A stretch of DNA of 64,000 nt from Chlorokybus atmophyticus (lineage: Eukaryota; Streptophyta; Chlorokybophyceae; Chlorokybales; Chlorokybaceae), in the NCBI GenBank assembly GCA_009103225.1, contig RHPI01002069.1, positions 1,631,442 to 1,695,441 on the forward strand. Direction: 5' to 3'. The notes below the pieces were generated by a model that saw only the letters and a list, made by a program, of their open reading frames with translations, did not search any database and was not told where the DNA came from. Both the position numbers and the translations under genes were made by a program. Shown here piece after piece: positions 21,318 to 34,068 of this stretch; the first letter of the stretch is position 1; every line of letters starts with the position of its first letter.

Positions 21318-22506
21318 AGGAGGAGGAGCAGGGCCAGGAGGAGCAGTAGGGGTGGGCGATCTGGAGGGGGGTGCTGCGCCGCTGCTGGCCGAGCGGGGCA
21401 ACCGGGCCGGCGGCGAGATGACGGTGGGGCAAGGGTGGCGCTCTGCGCCCGCCGTCGCCGCCCAGGTGGTGGCGGCGGCGGTGCTGGTGATGGTGCTTAC
21501 GTGGAGCCTGCACTTCAGGGGTGGTGTGGCTTGGAGTCAACCTGTTCCCCTCATCTTCAACGTGAGCATGCGGAAGCACCCCGTGTATACACTAGTGCAA
21601 ATAATCATGTGACAGCTCATTGTATCAATGCACACAGACTACTAGATAGCTGTTTGTAAAAGTTTGAACACTCGGTGTGCATTTTGTTCCTTGTGTCATT
21701 GGCATTGTAAACTTGACACCTAATGCGGCGCAGTGGCATCCCATCTTGATGGTACTCGGATTGGTCATTCTCCCCAGCGAAGGTAATGACATACACCCTC
21801 CAATGTCATCCCTTGGAATTCTATCTGATGCCTTGAAATTTATAACGACAAAACAACCACAATGACAACATGCAGCTCGGCATGCTTTGGCATGCTTTGA
21901 ATGAACATGCATCTTTGTACACGTGCAGCGGTGATGGCGTACCGGCTGTTGCCGTTTAGCAAAGTGACGAACAAGAAGGTGCACCTCACCCTACAGGGCA
22001 CCGCGCTCGTGCTTGGGATCATTGGCGTGTCAGCCGCCCTGCGCAACCACAACAAGGCCGGCATACCCAACTTCTACTCCCTCCACTCATGGCTAGGCCT
22101 TATCACCCTCACAGGCTTCACCTTACAAGTGTGTACATGTCTGCTCAGGTCCAAGTCATCATTGCTTGCACGTGTGTCTCATTGTGTACGTATGTCGCAG
22201 TGGTTGAGTGGCCTTGTGGTGTTCCTTCATCCGGGATGTGTGCCTGAGAAGAGGGCGGCGATGTTGCCGTGGCACATGTACTTTGGAGGCTTGTTGTACG
22301 CGTTGGCGCTCGCAACAGCGGCACTCGGCACACAGGAGAAGCTCGCGTTCTTGGAGGCGTTCCCTCCACCGATTGACCGGCGTTCTGCGGAGGCGGTCAT
22401 GGCGCAGATCATGGCCATCCTCTTCTTTGTGCTGGGCGGTCTTGTAATGTTCGTCCTCACGCGCCTGCCAAAAAGCGAGATGGAGTACGGACGTCTTATT
22501 GAATAG
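21274..22506 (+). CDS. Cytochrome b561 family transmembrane ferrireductase, 280 aa
   Basis: Exons 21274-21561, 21734-21782, 21929-22128 and 22201-22506 join in frame. After a Gly-rich N-terminus encoded by a GGC repeat, several hydrophobic segments follow the CYB561 plan. Heme-ligand His residues fall in the expected places: NWHPILM, KKVHLTL, YSLHSWLG and LPWHMYFGG. The family carries electrons from ascorbate across a membrane to reduce ferric iron or monodehydroascorbate. The canonical NVHP is NWHP here. The Gly run of about 14 residues is probably an unstructured cytosolic tail. Confidence 0.9.
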
Positions 22507-23169
22507 AGGGTTACTGCTTATGGGCCTGGTTGGGCTGCTTGTTCAGTTTTGTTTTGTAAACTTGTATATACTTCGTGGGGTGATTGGCGCTGTGTACTGT
22601 CTGTTGGAGTGGATGCATTTTGCACACTACACCATCGCACCCCCCCTTATATTCACCAGGATGTTCAACTCAGTCTTACTTCTTATCTACCTTCACTACT
22701 GCCCATAACGCGCAACATACATGCATGCATGTGTGATACCTGTACAACAGCCAGGTTTGGTTGGTCGGTGGGTCAGGTGTGGGGACTCAGTTACAGGGCA
22801 TGCAGTCAATTGCTCAGATGTGGACATGGAGTGGCAAAATTCCCAATGCTTCAGGTTAGCATCAATTTGCGGCGTCAGGGCTAGGCTGCATCGCAATGGT
22901 AACCACTCAGGTGGGAAACACGCACCCAAGCGTGTGAAAGCACAGATGCATTATGCGAGGCGTTGGGTAAAATCAGATGCAGCGCTAACTATGCTCATAA
23001 CGACCTTCTGGCTGGACAGCACTTATTTGGTTATTGACAGCTATTGGACTGACATTCAAGGTCACTCCTACGTAGATGTGTGGTACTGTACGGTAAAGAA
23101 CAGGACAGGCGAGAAGGACAAGCGATTGTGTGCTGGCAACATTGCTCACGGACGATCACTGCAGTGCTG
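22507..23169. other. Intergenic, convergent gene ends
   Basis: 3' flanks of cytochrome b561 (+) and the CASTOR/POLLUX-like gene (-). Several short open frames occur, none with recognisable content. Confidence 0.6.
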
Positions 23170-26100
23170 TTATTTGCGAGCAATGACCACAAAGAAATCT
23201 GAAAGGCTCCATCGATGCACCTCACTTTTCTGACCAGGATTGAGAACCCAACCCTTGTCAGCTCCATGGCCCTGATGCTCAGCAACCCTTTTGTATCCCA
23301 ACACAACCTCCTGCTTGGACAGCCCTCGATACAGCAGATCCCAAAAAGACAGCTCTTCACCTTCGCGCACGTACGCACGCGCTGGTCTTATACGAATGCC
23401 CATGCGATCGCTCTCAGTCACCAACTCAGACATGACGCGTCCGACCTGGCTGTCTTCTGCCATGTTGGCCAACACCATGGCCTGCATATTGCAACGGGCT
23501 TGATGTGCAAGTGCTCGAGCTGTATTGCAGGTGCAAGACAACAGTGTGGAAGCAACAAGCATCAATGCTGCAGAATTCCTGAGGCACACTGCAACAAGAA
23601 ACACACCTGCAGGTCGTCAGGAAGGGTGTAATCGTCAAGCCATGTGGCTCGCACATTCTCAAGGATGGGGTTGCCAGTTTGATGCGCCAGTTCTGCGACA
23701 AGCCTGGAATCATGCCTGCCTCGCTGAGCTTGGATGGCTTTTATGTACATAGCCGTAGCCATCCTGTGCGAGTCACTGTCTGCTCCTGTAGAACTTGCCA
23801 AATCCATATCACCCTCATCTCCAAGAACTAACACCTTGTCATACTTCTCCAATGGAACCGCCTCCAACTCTCGACGTGCAACTGGATTGCCCTGTGGTAA
23901 TGCAAACAGTGTCTCAAGGCGCATCTCGCAAACACGTGGAAGCACAGGCCAGCCATGAGCAACTTAGTACTGTCTAAGACAATACTAAGCGCTGGCCATG
24001 TGGTGCACATAGCATCTACAACAGTGATCTGCATGTAACGCAAGCACAGATGCCAAGCCCATTCTGCTTGCCTGGTAATTGCGCAAGTTAAAGGCGGCTG
24101 AGTCTCGTATGCGCTCCAAACGTGGCTGCCTATCAGAGATGGGAGTCGCGCTCAAGATGGCAACTTCAGATCCTGGACCGATTGTGCGATACAGAGCGAA
24201 CAGAATTTCCTCAATGTCCTTTCGCCAACCACAAATTAAAACACTCTGAGCCTTGCGTGTTGTATATGCACTGGCATCTGTATTCTTTGTAGGTGAGTTT
24301 GCTGGTGGCACTGTTGAAGGCATACTGGACGATCCAGGCGAATATGAGTTGTTGTCTTCGGCGATGACCACGATGTTGTCTCCCTTATTCACCACTGTCT
24401 CCCCAGGCGGATTGATTAGAAACTCGCCACTGTTTCTCTGGATGCCACAAGCCACAGCATTGTCAAAAACGAAGGCGACCTCGTCGAATCGCTTGCCTTC
24501 CAACTCTGGCCAGTGTTTTGAATAGAGCTCCTGCCCTTCAAAGCCCAGCAACTCCTTCAAGACGGCTGCATACCTGCACCCCAAAATAACGTAAGTCTTG
24601 GATGGTACGTGTAGACACAACAATCGCACATAGCAGAAAGTGTGGATAATCAGTCAACAGGTGCAATGCTTGGTGTTGTGCTACATCCAAGACATGATGT
24701 CAATGAAGCCACTAGCTTCTAGAGAAGCTTACAAGCGCACGTGACTTGCAATGACTCTAAAGATATGTACCGCAAAACGTACCCAGGGTCACAAGCTTTA
24801 TATACAATCAGTCGGCCTGCCATATGATTTGCAGCAACAGGCACAATCTGATGTTGGGCGATTTTTCGCTCAGGCAAGTGAAGGCCATTGTGAGCAGCTT
24901 GCAAGATCCCGAGGTTGTTCACATCGGTGAACTCTGCAGTGATACTGGCTTGCAAATTTGGCAGCTGTGTCAGCACCATGCATGCCTGCGCACAAAGGAC
25001 AACCGTAAATGTTGATGTCTTGTAGCACCAGGCGTGCTACGCAAGCAGGGTACCTGAGCATACCTGTACAACCTTTGCATCTGCCTCATCTTTATCTCCA
25101 ATCGGGGAGAGAACAATCACCTTTTTTGCAAAAACAGCACCGCACTTTCGCAGATCATCCGGGCAAGACATGTCCCCAGTTCTGGTCACCAACTTGGACT
25201 TGCGAGGGTTTGGGATGGCCTGGTGGAGCGTCTGCTTGCAAACGCCTATGAATCAAGCAGGGCACTTATAAAGCACCGTCCTAGAAACTGAACTATACAA
25301 GCATGCAATGAATTTGCTACAACACACCGCAAGCTTTGGAATACCTGATCCATTACAGCCTTGTCCTCAGAGCCGAGGACAACAATTGCTGTACCTCCCT
25401 CAGAGGCGTTTGCAAGAGTCAGCTGGTCCACTAGCTGCACGGTTTGAGAAGTCCACCCAACAACCTGTAGTTACAAACATTGCTTGCACTGCACAAGACG
25501 GAAAGTGGTGGGACACATCAACCATGCTATGCTAACCTTCACGCTCAAATGCAGATGCGCTGATTCGTGTCATGCAGCACGTCTGAACGCATGAAGATCT
25601 TTGCATGAGCCTTACGCACCAGTGTATGGTTGGACTCAATAACACGGCCGCCAGCCCGCAGATTGTCCACATGTGTAGAGATCCCGTCTGAGACAAGACC
25701 CACCAGCAAGGCGAAGAACAGCATGCCACCTATTGTTAAAGGCACACTGACAACCCGCCGGCGAATGGAAGTCTCAGCGCAGTGGGTTCCAGGATCTGCA
25801 AGCAATGCAACCATGCTGTTGCCATTGTGAACGTGTGCTTGCAGCAGCTGTCTGCTAGGACATATGTATAGTACCTGCAACCATAGTCCAAGAGTTCCAA
25901 ACTTCTTCTGGAAAGGAGTTCTTTTCATCAGGGGCACAAAGCAGGCGGTAGGAGGTGGCACCAATCACGGTCATCAAGCAGGTGACACCCAGCAGTACTG
26001 CAGCCTTTGACAATGGGTGCGTTGTTAGGAAGATGTCCAGTGTATACGACACCTTATCTCCTATGGTGGGTCGTTGGTCCAACGTGCTGGTGGCTGTTGA

Positions 26101-26968
26101 CGCTACGGGTGGCGGGGGAGCGGCCTGCGATGGTTGGCTGGCAGATCAGTGCGCTGAGCCACATTGTCCTCTGTTTTGACTTTGAAGGCTACCTCATAGG
26201 TGGCTACAGCCAAATGGCTGGTAAGAACTCCCTAGGCAGCTGCCAAAGCAACTGGGTAGGCAATCTGACCGCCACCGCGTTGTTGCGTGTTCTTCTCAGA
26301 ATAAATTGCTCCCATGTGACTTGACAGATTTCTGTACAAAACTTGCTATCTACATGATGCAGATTGTGTCTATGCTCAACCGAGAGAAAGCAGAAGAAGG
26401 GTATTGAAAATCCGTACTTTGAGCTTTGCACTCGACAGAATGTGTAACTGGGACGGCTTGCACCAACCTGGCGGTATGGCAGCAATGGGCGAATGAGAGG
26501 AGCAGCGCACAACAGCAACGTCACAGCAGCTCCAACGCCGAGCTTGATCAAGTTGTCTTTCTTCCTTTTAGCGTGGGCGCTTCGTCTATCATGCTGCTGA
26601 TGATCAAGATCTGCTGTTGCGCCATCAAGGCGCAACTGCTCACTCCAAGGCCACATACCCGCCCCATCAGCTGCGCCACCAGCAGCGCCGGCAGTAAGCT
26701 CAGCTCGAGGAGGCAACGGACGACCACAAGGCTGACATGCACCCAACCGCCTCCACCTTCCCCCCAGGAACCTCACCCCCAACCTGCTGGTCCAGCTTGC
26801 TCGCACCTGTCCACCGACCCAAGACTGCCCAGCACGTCCTTTAAGCGCTCCTGCATCCAAAAGACACCGCGTGCTGTGGACAACAATGCGATGAGCTGCC
26901 CGACCATCGGAGGCAGCGACCGCCGCCGCCGCCGCCACCGCCAAACTCCCCATGGCTTCCACCACCAA
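23170..26968 (-). CDS. CASTOR/POLLUX (DMI1)-like cation channel with RCK domains, about 863 aa
   Basis: Nine exons on the minus strand: 26468-26968, 25875-26124, 25620-25795, 25345-25464, 25064-25231, 24783-24985, 24072-24573, 23603-23924, 23170-23519. A membrane segment lies near residues 135-160. A DVFL-like block, TM segments and a pore loop follow; the filter reads ADPGTH where plant CASTOR/POLLUX have AD(A/S)GNH. Next are GLVSDGIS and ESNHTL, then two RCK-like regions with VLICGWRKD and the C-terminal RIRPARAYVREGEELSF block. In land plants these nuclear-envelope channels support calcium spiking in symbiosis; other algae also have them. The intron after exon 7 uses a GC donor. The last junction is the least certain. 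Confidence 0.88.
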
Positions 26969-27386
26969 TTCTGCTACCCGGTAGCTACGTGCATGCCTGC
27001 CTGTTTACTTGCGCGACGTGACGCCACCCAACGACCTATAGTGTGAACGGCACTGATCCAGGCGATCCTACTGATCCAGGGCTAGTGACTCAGACAATCT
27101 GCTACGATCCTGCGATCATGGGTTCAGAGTTTTGTGGTTTGAACCAGTGAACTTCGGGTTCAGTCGCTGACCGCGTTCCTTTTCAGTAACGTCAGCAGTC
27201 TGCTGCATGCATGTGGCTAGGCGGCGGCGGCGGTGGCGGCGGTGGCGGCGTGGTGGCGGCGGCGGTGGGGGTTGGTCCGGGCGGCGGCGGCAGGACTGGA
27301 CGTGGAGAACGTAGCACGCTGTTGTGCTGACGACAAGATGGACCGCTAAAGTAATGTCTGGAATTGGCCGCATGTGAACTGGCGGG
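26969..27386. promoter_or_regulatory. Divergent promoter region between the channel and the ATP/ADP translocase
   Basis: The 418-bp spacer holds a GGC/GGT triplet-rich tract at about 27220-27300 and a short imperfect GGTTCA...TGAACC inverted repeat near 27120. No clear TATA box is seen. Confidence 0.4.
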
Positions 27387-30300
27387 ATGACTGCGGGGGC
27401 GGCGGCGTTTTCGGCGGCGCACAGTGCATGCCAGACCAGCTACTTCTCTGTCCCGTGTAGTACTAGCGCTAGACCTACGCTTACAGCACGTCGCAACAGA
27501 TTGCAACCTCAGTTGCAACGAACGAGAGGCTTGCCTGGAGGATTGCTGCAACCCCACCGCAACCCAAGCAGGCTTGCTGCTCTGCTCTCGTCAGCCAAGA
27601 GGAGACCTGGCCAGCTCCAGCGTCAGCATTTGATAAAGGCAGAGGCAGGCAATGGTGTGCCGGCAGCTGCACCGCAAAATTGGGATAGCAGAGCACATGG
27701 CAAGACGCGCGCAAAGCCCAGCATTACGGGCGGGTCCACCAGCAGCCGCATTGGCGCTTACGTGACCAAGTTGCTGCAGCCCGTGGATGGCCTCTGGGGG
27801 AAGACACTGCCCATGATTGCTTTATTTTTCGCCATGGCGTTCGTCAACGCCTTGCTTGACGCGACCAAGGTATAAATAGGGGTGCTGCACAGGTCAATTC
27901 ATTGCGCTGTGCACGCGATGGGTAAAACGTAGAATACAGCGTTTGTTTGCGAGTGTTGCAAAGCAGACATGCACCTTGCAGCAACTTATGCAGCTAACGG
28001 TTTTACTCGTTATCATCATATCAGGCCTCGCTGCACACCTTGCACCATGTACTGTATGGCACACGTGATGTTGAGGCGCGCAAGTTTCAGTCTATCCAAT
28101 GCACAACTTTGATTGAGAAGATAGTGTCGCATACAGCTTAGCACTTTAGCGCCGTTCAGCTGCTTGCTGACTATGAGTGTCAAGATGCTTTGGCATATGC
28201 ATTTGATGGCCAGCACAGCTTTCTCCCATAGCAATTTGAGCTTAGGGAGAACATCCGTTGTTTAACACACTGAGTTAGTCACGCACGCGAGTAGTGTGTC
28301 TTCGGTTTGGACCAGCTAACATGGACTCGTGACATGTGCATGGTAAGGAATCTCAGTATCTAAGTAGAGAGTCTTAGTCCCTTTGGTCTCTCTTGAGTTG
28401 ATGGCTACATTTTTGGGTATACAAGGGGGGGGGGATCACGACTGCTAACTTGGCATGTAGAAGCCAAGTCAGCCCTGAGCTGGTCGTTGTTGAGGTTGCT
28501 ACTAGTAGCCTGTTGTTTGTAACGGTTCAACTAGCGCCACATTCGTTAGGAGGCAATCAGCCTGTATGGTTGGTGTTTCTGATCCTACAACTCAGTGCAT
28601 GCTTGCAGGACACTCTGGTGGTCACTGCTGTTGGTGGTGCGGAGGTGCTGCCATTCTTGACGGTGTACGCTGTGCTGCCAATGTCCTGCGCGTTCTTGTG
28701 GATCTTCATGAAGTTGGTAACCCTCCACTGTTGTCCAAAGGCTTATTCCTGCTGTCTATGCAGTGCACAGCAATGCATGTAATAACTAGTAGGTTTCGGT
28801 GTGCAGTGCAACGCTCTTCCCCGCGCGCAAGTGTTTTATATTGCTCTCTTGCCCTTCATTAGCTTCTTTGCACTGTTCGCACTTGTCTTATACCCCATGC
28901 GCAACGTCCTCCACCCGCACGCCTACTCTGACGCTCTGCAAGCGACACTTCCAGCGGGCCTCGCTGGCGGTGTAGCTGTGCTCAGAGAGTGGACCTTCAG
29001 TCTGTTCTACGTTGCCTCAGAGTTGTGGGGTGACGTGGTGCTTGCGCTGCTGTTCTGGCAGTTGGCAAATGAAATAACGTCAATATCAGAGGCTCACATC
29101 CTCTATCCCCTCTTTGGCATTGGTAAGCATGCCAGGTCGGCAAGTTGGCAGCTGTGCATGCAAGACGCCAATGCTGGTTGCATACACAGAATGCACTCGG
29201 AGCTGACTGCAGTCATTTTGCCAAACAGGTGCCAATGTCGCACAGGTTATTGGAGGCTGGTTCTTGCGACTGGTCCGCGAGTTTGCACCTCAAATACCCT
29301 TTGTGATGGCCAGAAGTCAGGATGAATGGCACGCACAGTTGAACGTCATCATGGCCGCCACCATCATGATGGTATGTTTGCAAGTTGATCCGGTGTGTGC
29401 ATTGGCACTGTTTGAAGCTGCGTGCCACTGAGTGTTGCGGCATTGCAGACCGTAGTTGTTGCAGCCATACACAGTTATATTGTGGCGACCGTCACACCAA
29501 ACACCATGGTGCAACCCGCTATTCCTCGCGTTAGATCAAGCACAACTGGTAACAAGATGACCACAGTGGAGAGCATACAGTTCTTGTCATCAAGACCGCA
29601 AATACGAGCATTGGCAATAATGGCATTGTCCCAAGGGCTGTCTTCGGTGCTATACCAGGTAACTACCTACCTTACTTGCAGACTTTGAACATGTATAGCA
29701 ACCACAGAAGTCGAGTTGACTAGTAAGTACTTGTTGGCAGTGTGCTTGGAAGGGACAGGTGCGAGAGCTCTATCCTAGTCCAAGCGACTTTTCTGTCTTT
29801 ATGGGGGATGTCCAGACATGGACGGGTATAGCCACAGTAGCGGCGATGGTTGTTTCCTCAGCAATCTTTACTAGACTGGGCTGGGCAGGTACATGCGGGT
29901 GATTGCTCCGCGATGTGTGCATTTCTCCTTGCCTCTTTGCCTAACAAGAGGGCCGCAAGTCAGCCATTTCGTTGATGAGCTTTTGTGTGATTGTGCATGC
30001 CATGCACCTTAATCTTTGCTGCAACAGGTGCTGCATCGTTGACGCCCAGAGTGATGACAGTGCTAGGGACAAGCTTCCTTCTGCTGTGCTGCGCACGGCA
30101 AAGGTTCTTCCCTCAAGCCAGCATCCTGTTGCAAGGCTTGGTTTACATGGGCACTCTAGTGTATATAACAGAGCGCAGTGCCAAGTTCAGCCTGTTTAAG
30201 CCTGCAGAAGAAATGGTGTACATAGAACTAGATGCTGAGAGCAAGTCAAAGGGCAAAGCGGCCATTGACGTCCTCGGCTCACAGGTTGGTGACAACTGTT

Positions 30301-30740
30301 GTTTATCACAAGGTTGGCGACGTGGCCTAATCAACCCCTGTCATTTGTTCAACAACGCATTTGCTTTGTGTTTGTGCTTGCCACGCAGGTTGGCAAGAGT
30401 GGCGGAAGCCTGCTTCAACAAGCTTTGCTGGTTGTGTGCGGGTCATTGGGTGCAGGTAGGTTTGGCTCAGTATGATGGTAGTGCTTGGACTTGGATGAAT
30501 GAGTGACAGGCGGTGTTGACACTCACTTGTCTGTTCACAGCTTTGCCTGTCATCACTGTCACGTACATGGGTACCGTCCGTGCTTGGATTGTGGCTGTGC
30601 GGGCGCTGGCGACCCACCACTTTGGGGCAGCCAACGATGAGGAGCTCGAAACAGAGGACCTCAGCTGCGACCTTTGCAACAGGCCCCCAAGCCCAGAGAT
30701 TGTTGATTTGCCAGCCTTCAGAGAACCTGCTGTCGGATAA
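27387..30740 (+). CDS. Plastid-type ATP/ADP translocase (NTT/TLC family), 637 aa
   Basis: Nine exons (27387-27869, 28609-28716, 28807-29122, 29229-29371, 29449-29658, 29759-29888, 30028-30284, 30389-30455, 30541-30740) join in frame. The first about 110 residues are Ser/Arg/Thr/Ala-rich with few acids, as a chloroplast transit peptide. After it come the TLC family blocks: DTLVVTAVGGAEVLPF, LYPMRNVLHP, FYVASELWGDVVLALLFW, GKAAIDVLGSQ and GKSGGSLLQQ, with about twelve hydrophobic segments. Such carriers sit in the inner plastid envelope and exchange cytosolic ATP for plastid ADP. The C-terminal tail is acidic with one Cys-x2-Cys. Confidence 0.9.
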
Positions 30741-31492
30741 ATCACTGAGTGCTTGGAACCGACTACCACATTCTTAAATATTCGCGCGCAATCTGGTTGG
30801 TTGGGTCACGCTGTGTTGACATGCGTATGTGAAGTGCCAGCAGTGGTCTGCGATTATGCCGATATGCCACACATCGCAGTGCTGATGGTATAAGCGGAGG
30901 TAATTGATTACAACAGCAGTTTGCAAATTATTTCGTACAGATTACTTGACAATGACGCTCTTCTGGTGTCCAATGAAAATATGCTAGTTGTGGCTTCATC
31001 TGGCATAGCAGATTGTGCGACATGACATGCATAAGTAGAGATAGTGCTTGAAATACCAAGTGTGCATTCATAGTAGGAATCTGCTGAGTTTCACTTGGAT
31101 CGAATTGGATCACAAGCACTACAGCCCTGGCTGCATGTGCCCATTGTTACACATGCACATTTGACAGGCAACACCATCTTACAGCAACAGCAACAATTGC
31201 CACCCACATCCCGATGCGCATAATCACTCATCACTTTCTTCATCAACCACCAACTCAAAACAGATCCACAAACGAGCACAGCAACTAGATTGGCCACAGC
31301 CACATGTACAAGGTGACGGGCAGACTGGACACAGTAGTAGCACCTCACGAATGGGCAAACTGGGTGCAGTTCACACAGTCAAAGCTACCGCCAGGCCTAC
31401 TGTTCTACAACTACCATGAACCCTGCTCACTATCCATGGGACACCAAAACACGTGCTAACTGGTACACTACAAGCTAACCAACTAGCAATCC
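30741..31492. other. Intergenic, convergent gene ends
   Basis: 3' flanks of the translocase (+) and the Cys-repeat protein (-). No gene is seen. Confidence 0.6.
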
Positions 31493-34068
31493 CTACCTTG
31501 CGCTCACTAGCAACATTTCCATCTCGTGCATCGGGCGGTACGACTTTCGCTTGACGAAGCGGCGATGATACCAGACAGCAAACGCGCCGCCTGCTCCGAT
31601 TACAACAATGGCCACCATGGCCCACCAGCCCCTGCTGCCGCCAGTTGAACCGCCCGTCAACCCGTCGGCCTGCACAGCATCCCCCGATGCAGCAGACTTG
31701 GAGCTGCTGCTGGCACCGGGGCTAGCGACAGGTGCAACAGATTGCGGGGCAAGGCAGGCATCAACGCTTGCAACCTGCAACGGATTGCGTGTAAGCACTG
31801 AGTGCCAACGCCAAGTCTAATGGCTGGATGCAGGTTTTGATCAGGCTATCACGTGTGCACAGCAACTTACCATGGTGTCACACATCTGCGTGGACAGCGT
31901 TACACACCGCCCAGACAGGTGACCATCATCCTGGCCACCATCTGCACACCAGCCACACTGCGAGTCTGAAGCACATGTCTCACAATCCTCCAACGCCTGG
32001 CAGGCATCTGCAAACATGCCAGGATCAGATGACAATAATTACCAAGCACTGCCAACAACACACACAGAGGCACATTCTGTACTGCAGCAGTCACCACTGC
32101 AAGGTCTAAATAACCTAGGCAAGAAAGCATAGACAAACCTTCCAAAGGGGCGTCCTCAGTAGTTTCGGCATCAGGCGCAGGAGCTGGTGTCTTGGTACTT
32201 TCGGCAGTTTCATCAGGGTCCACTTCGCTTTCAGCTTCAGGGGCAGCTGCAGCTGGCGAAGGACACTCCACAGCATTGCCGTCTTCGTCCGTGCACTCGG
32301 CAGCAACATCCTCAGCTGCCTCAGGAGCAGGTGACTCACAAGCAACTGGGTAGCCGTACTCATCAGTACATTCTGGAGCCGGGCACTCTACTTCATTGCC
32401 GTTGTCATCAACACAGGTAGCGGCAGCATCGGGCTTGGCTGGTGCGGGCGCAGGGACTTCACATGGCAGCGGGTTACCATCCTCATCGGTGCCGCAGTTG
32501 GCCTCATCAACAGTCTGGGTGGGCTTACAAGGGATGACGACATTGCCTTCCGCATCAATACAGGGAGCAGCTCCAGGTGCCTCCGCCGGTGGGCAAGGGA
32601 TAGCCTGGCCATCGTCGTCAAAGCATCTGTTGTCAACAAAAGTTGATTGCTCAGCATCGCAAGGCAGCGGGTTGCCTTCCCCATCAGTGCCACAGTCGGC
32701 CGCACTGGGCTCAGGCGCCTGCGTGGGTGGGCAAGGGATGACATTGCCATTAACATCTGTGCACTCTGATGCGCTCTCATCCTTCGTCTCAGTGCTTTCG
32801 CATGGGACAACATTGCCTTCCTCGTCATGGCACTCGGTTTCAGCACTCTCAGGTGCTTCGGCTGGCGGGCATGGGATAACATTGCCTTCATCATCATGGC
32901 ACTCCGCTGCGACATCTTCAGGTGCTTCAGCTGGCGGGCAAGGAATGACATTGCCTCCATCATCGTGACACTCAGCTGTAGTGTCTTCAGGTGCTTCAGC
33001 TGGCGGGCAAGGAATGACATTGCCTTCATCATCGTGGCACTCAGCTGTAGCGTTTTCAGGTGCTTCAGCCGGCGAGCAAGGAATGACATTGCCTTCACCA
33101 TCATGACAATCAGCGGAACCCTCCTCAGCACAAGGGACTACATTGCCTTCATCATCGTGACATTCAGCAACATGCTCAGCAGGCGGGCAGGGGATGACAT
33201 TGCCTTCCTCGTCATGGCAGTCTTCAGCAACCTCGTCAGGGCAAGGGATTACATTGCCTTGGTCATCATGACACTCAACTGTATCATATTCAGCTTCAGG
33301 GGCGTCCGCAGGCGGGCAAGGGATAGGTTGACCATCAGCGTCAATGCCACAGTCTACCGCAGCTGCTTCCTGTTGAGGGCAGGGAATAGTGTTGCCTTCC
33401 TCATCAGCACAGCCGGCGGCCACTGGCTCTTCTGCTTCCGGACAGGGGAGTGGATTGCCATCCTCATCAACGCCACAGTCCTTCTCAACAACGACGACTT
33501 CTTCAGGAACAGGCGCAGGTGCAGACTCTTGGACCTCCTGGTCACTGCTATCCTCCTCCTGAACATCAACCGATGGAGCTGGCGCTATGGTTGTGTCCAC
33601 ATCCTGACTGTCCTCATCATACGTCTCATCAATTTGTTCTTGCGCTTGCTCCTGTGGCTTATCTCCTTTTCCGTAATAACCACCATCATAGTAGCTCTCA
33701 TCATACATGCCTTCCTCATCATAGTTGGTGTACTCTTCCTCAAGCTTACGCGCAAGTTTGGCGCCTGCGCAAGATCACAAGAAGTCAGCTATATATATCG
33801 CAACAGCATCCACCATGTGCATAGGTTAACACTGTGCTGGGCCTCAAGCCACGTGCTGGGATGAGCTGCTCACTGGCTGCATTGCAAGATGCACCCAAGG
33901 TGATGGCGTGCACACAGTGAAGGGACCAACATTTGGGAAGCAATGCCATGCACTCCGCATACGCGCAGCTGTACCTGGCTGCAGTTTCCTAGCAGCTGCC
34001 ACTTCTGACACCAATGCTGCAACCAGACATGCTGCTAGAAGCCAAAGCAGTGCCGATCTGCGGGCCAT
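31493..34068 (-). CDS. Secreted or type I membrane protein with 19 Cys-Asp-Gly-Asn repeats and a PSI-like module, 712 aa
   Basis: Exons 33975-34068, 32139-33764, 31871-32007 and 31493-31774 (minus strand) join in frame. Residues 1-26 are a clear signal peptide (Arg-Arg, Leu/Ala-rich core, AAA end). An acidic Tyr/Glu linker follows. The body is 19 copies of a unit of about 20 residues with the core C-x-D-(D/E)-x-G-N-x-(I/V/L)-P-C. Exon 3 has a PSI-like Cys cluster (ALEDCETCASDSQCGWC). A Ser/Gly stretch, one membrane segment and a short basic tail with EMEMLL end the protein. Asp/Gly/Asn between paired Cys suggests metal-binding disulfide loops, perhaps in a wall or flagellar surface protein. 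I know no named family with this repeat, so the function is open. Confidence 0.85.
32240..33480 (-). repeat. Coding tandem repeat array of the Cys-Asp-Gly-Asn unit
   Basis: About 19 units in the large exon, typically 60-75 bp each. Units near 32800-33150 are the most alike at DNA level and end in a Pro-Pro-Ala-Glu-Ala-Pro spacer, while outer units have diverged. This suggests recent expansion in the middle. Confidence 0.8.

Noticed and set aside
26426-27046. 206-codon plus-strand open frame
   Set aside because: It is antisense to the first exon of the channel gene, with no domain and low-complexity composition.
32827-33864. 345-codon plus-strand open frame
   Set aside because: It is antisense to the Cys-repeat exon. 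The repeat structure keeps it open by chance; the minus-strand frame has a signal peptide, splice sites and an anchor.
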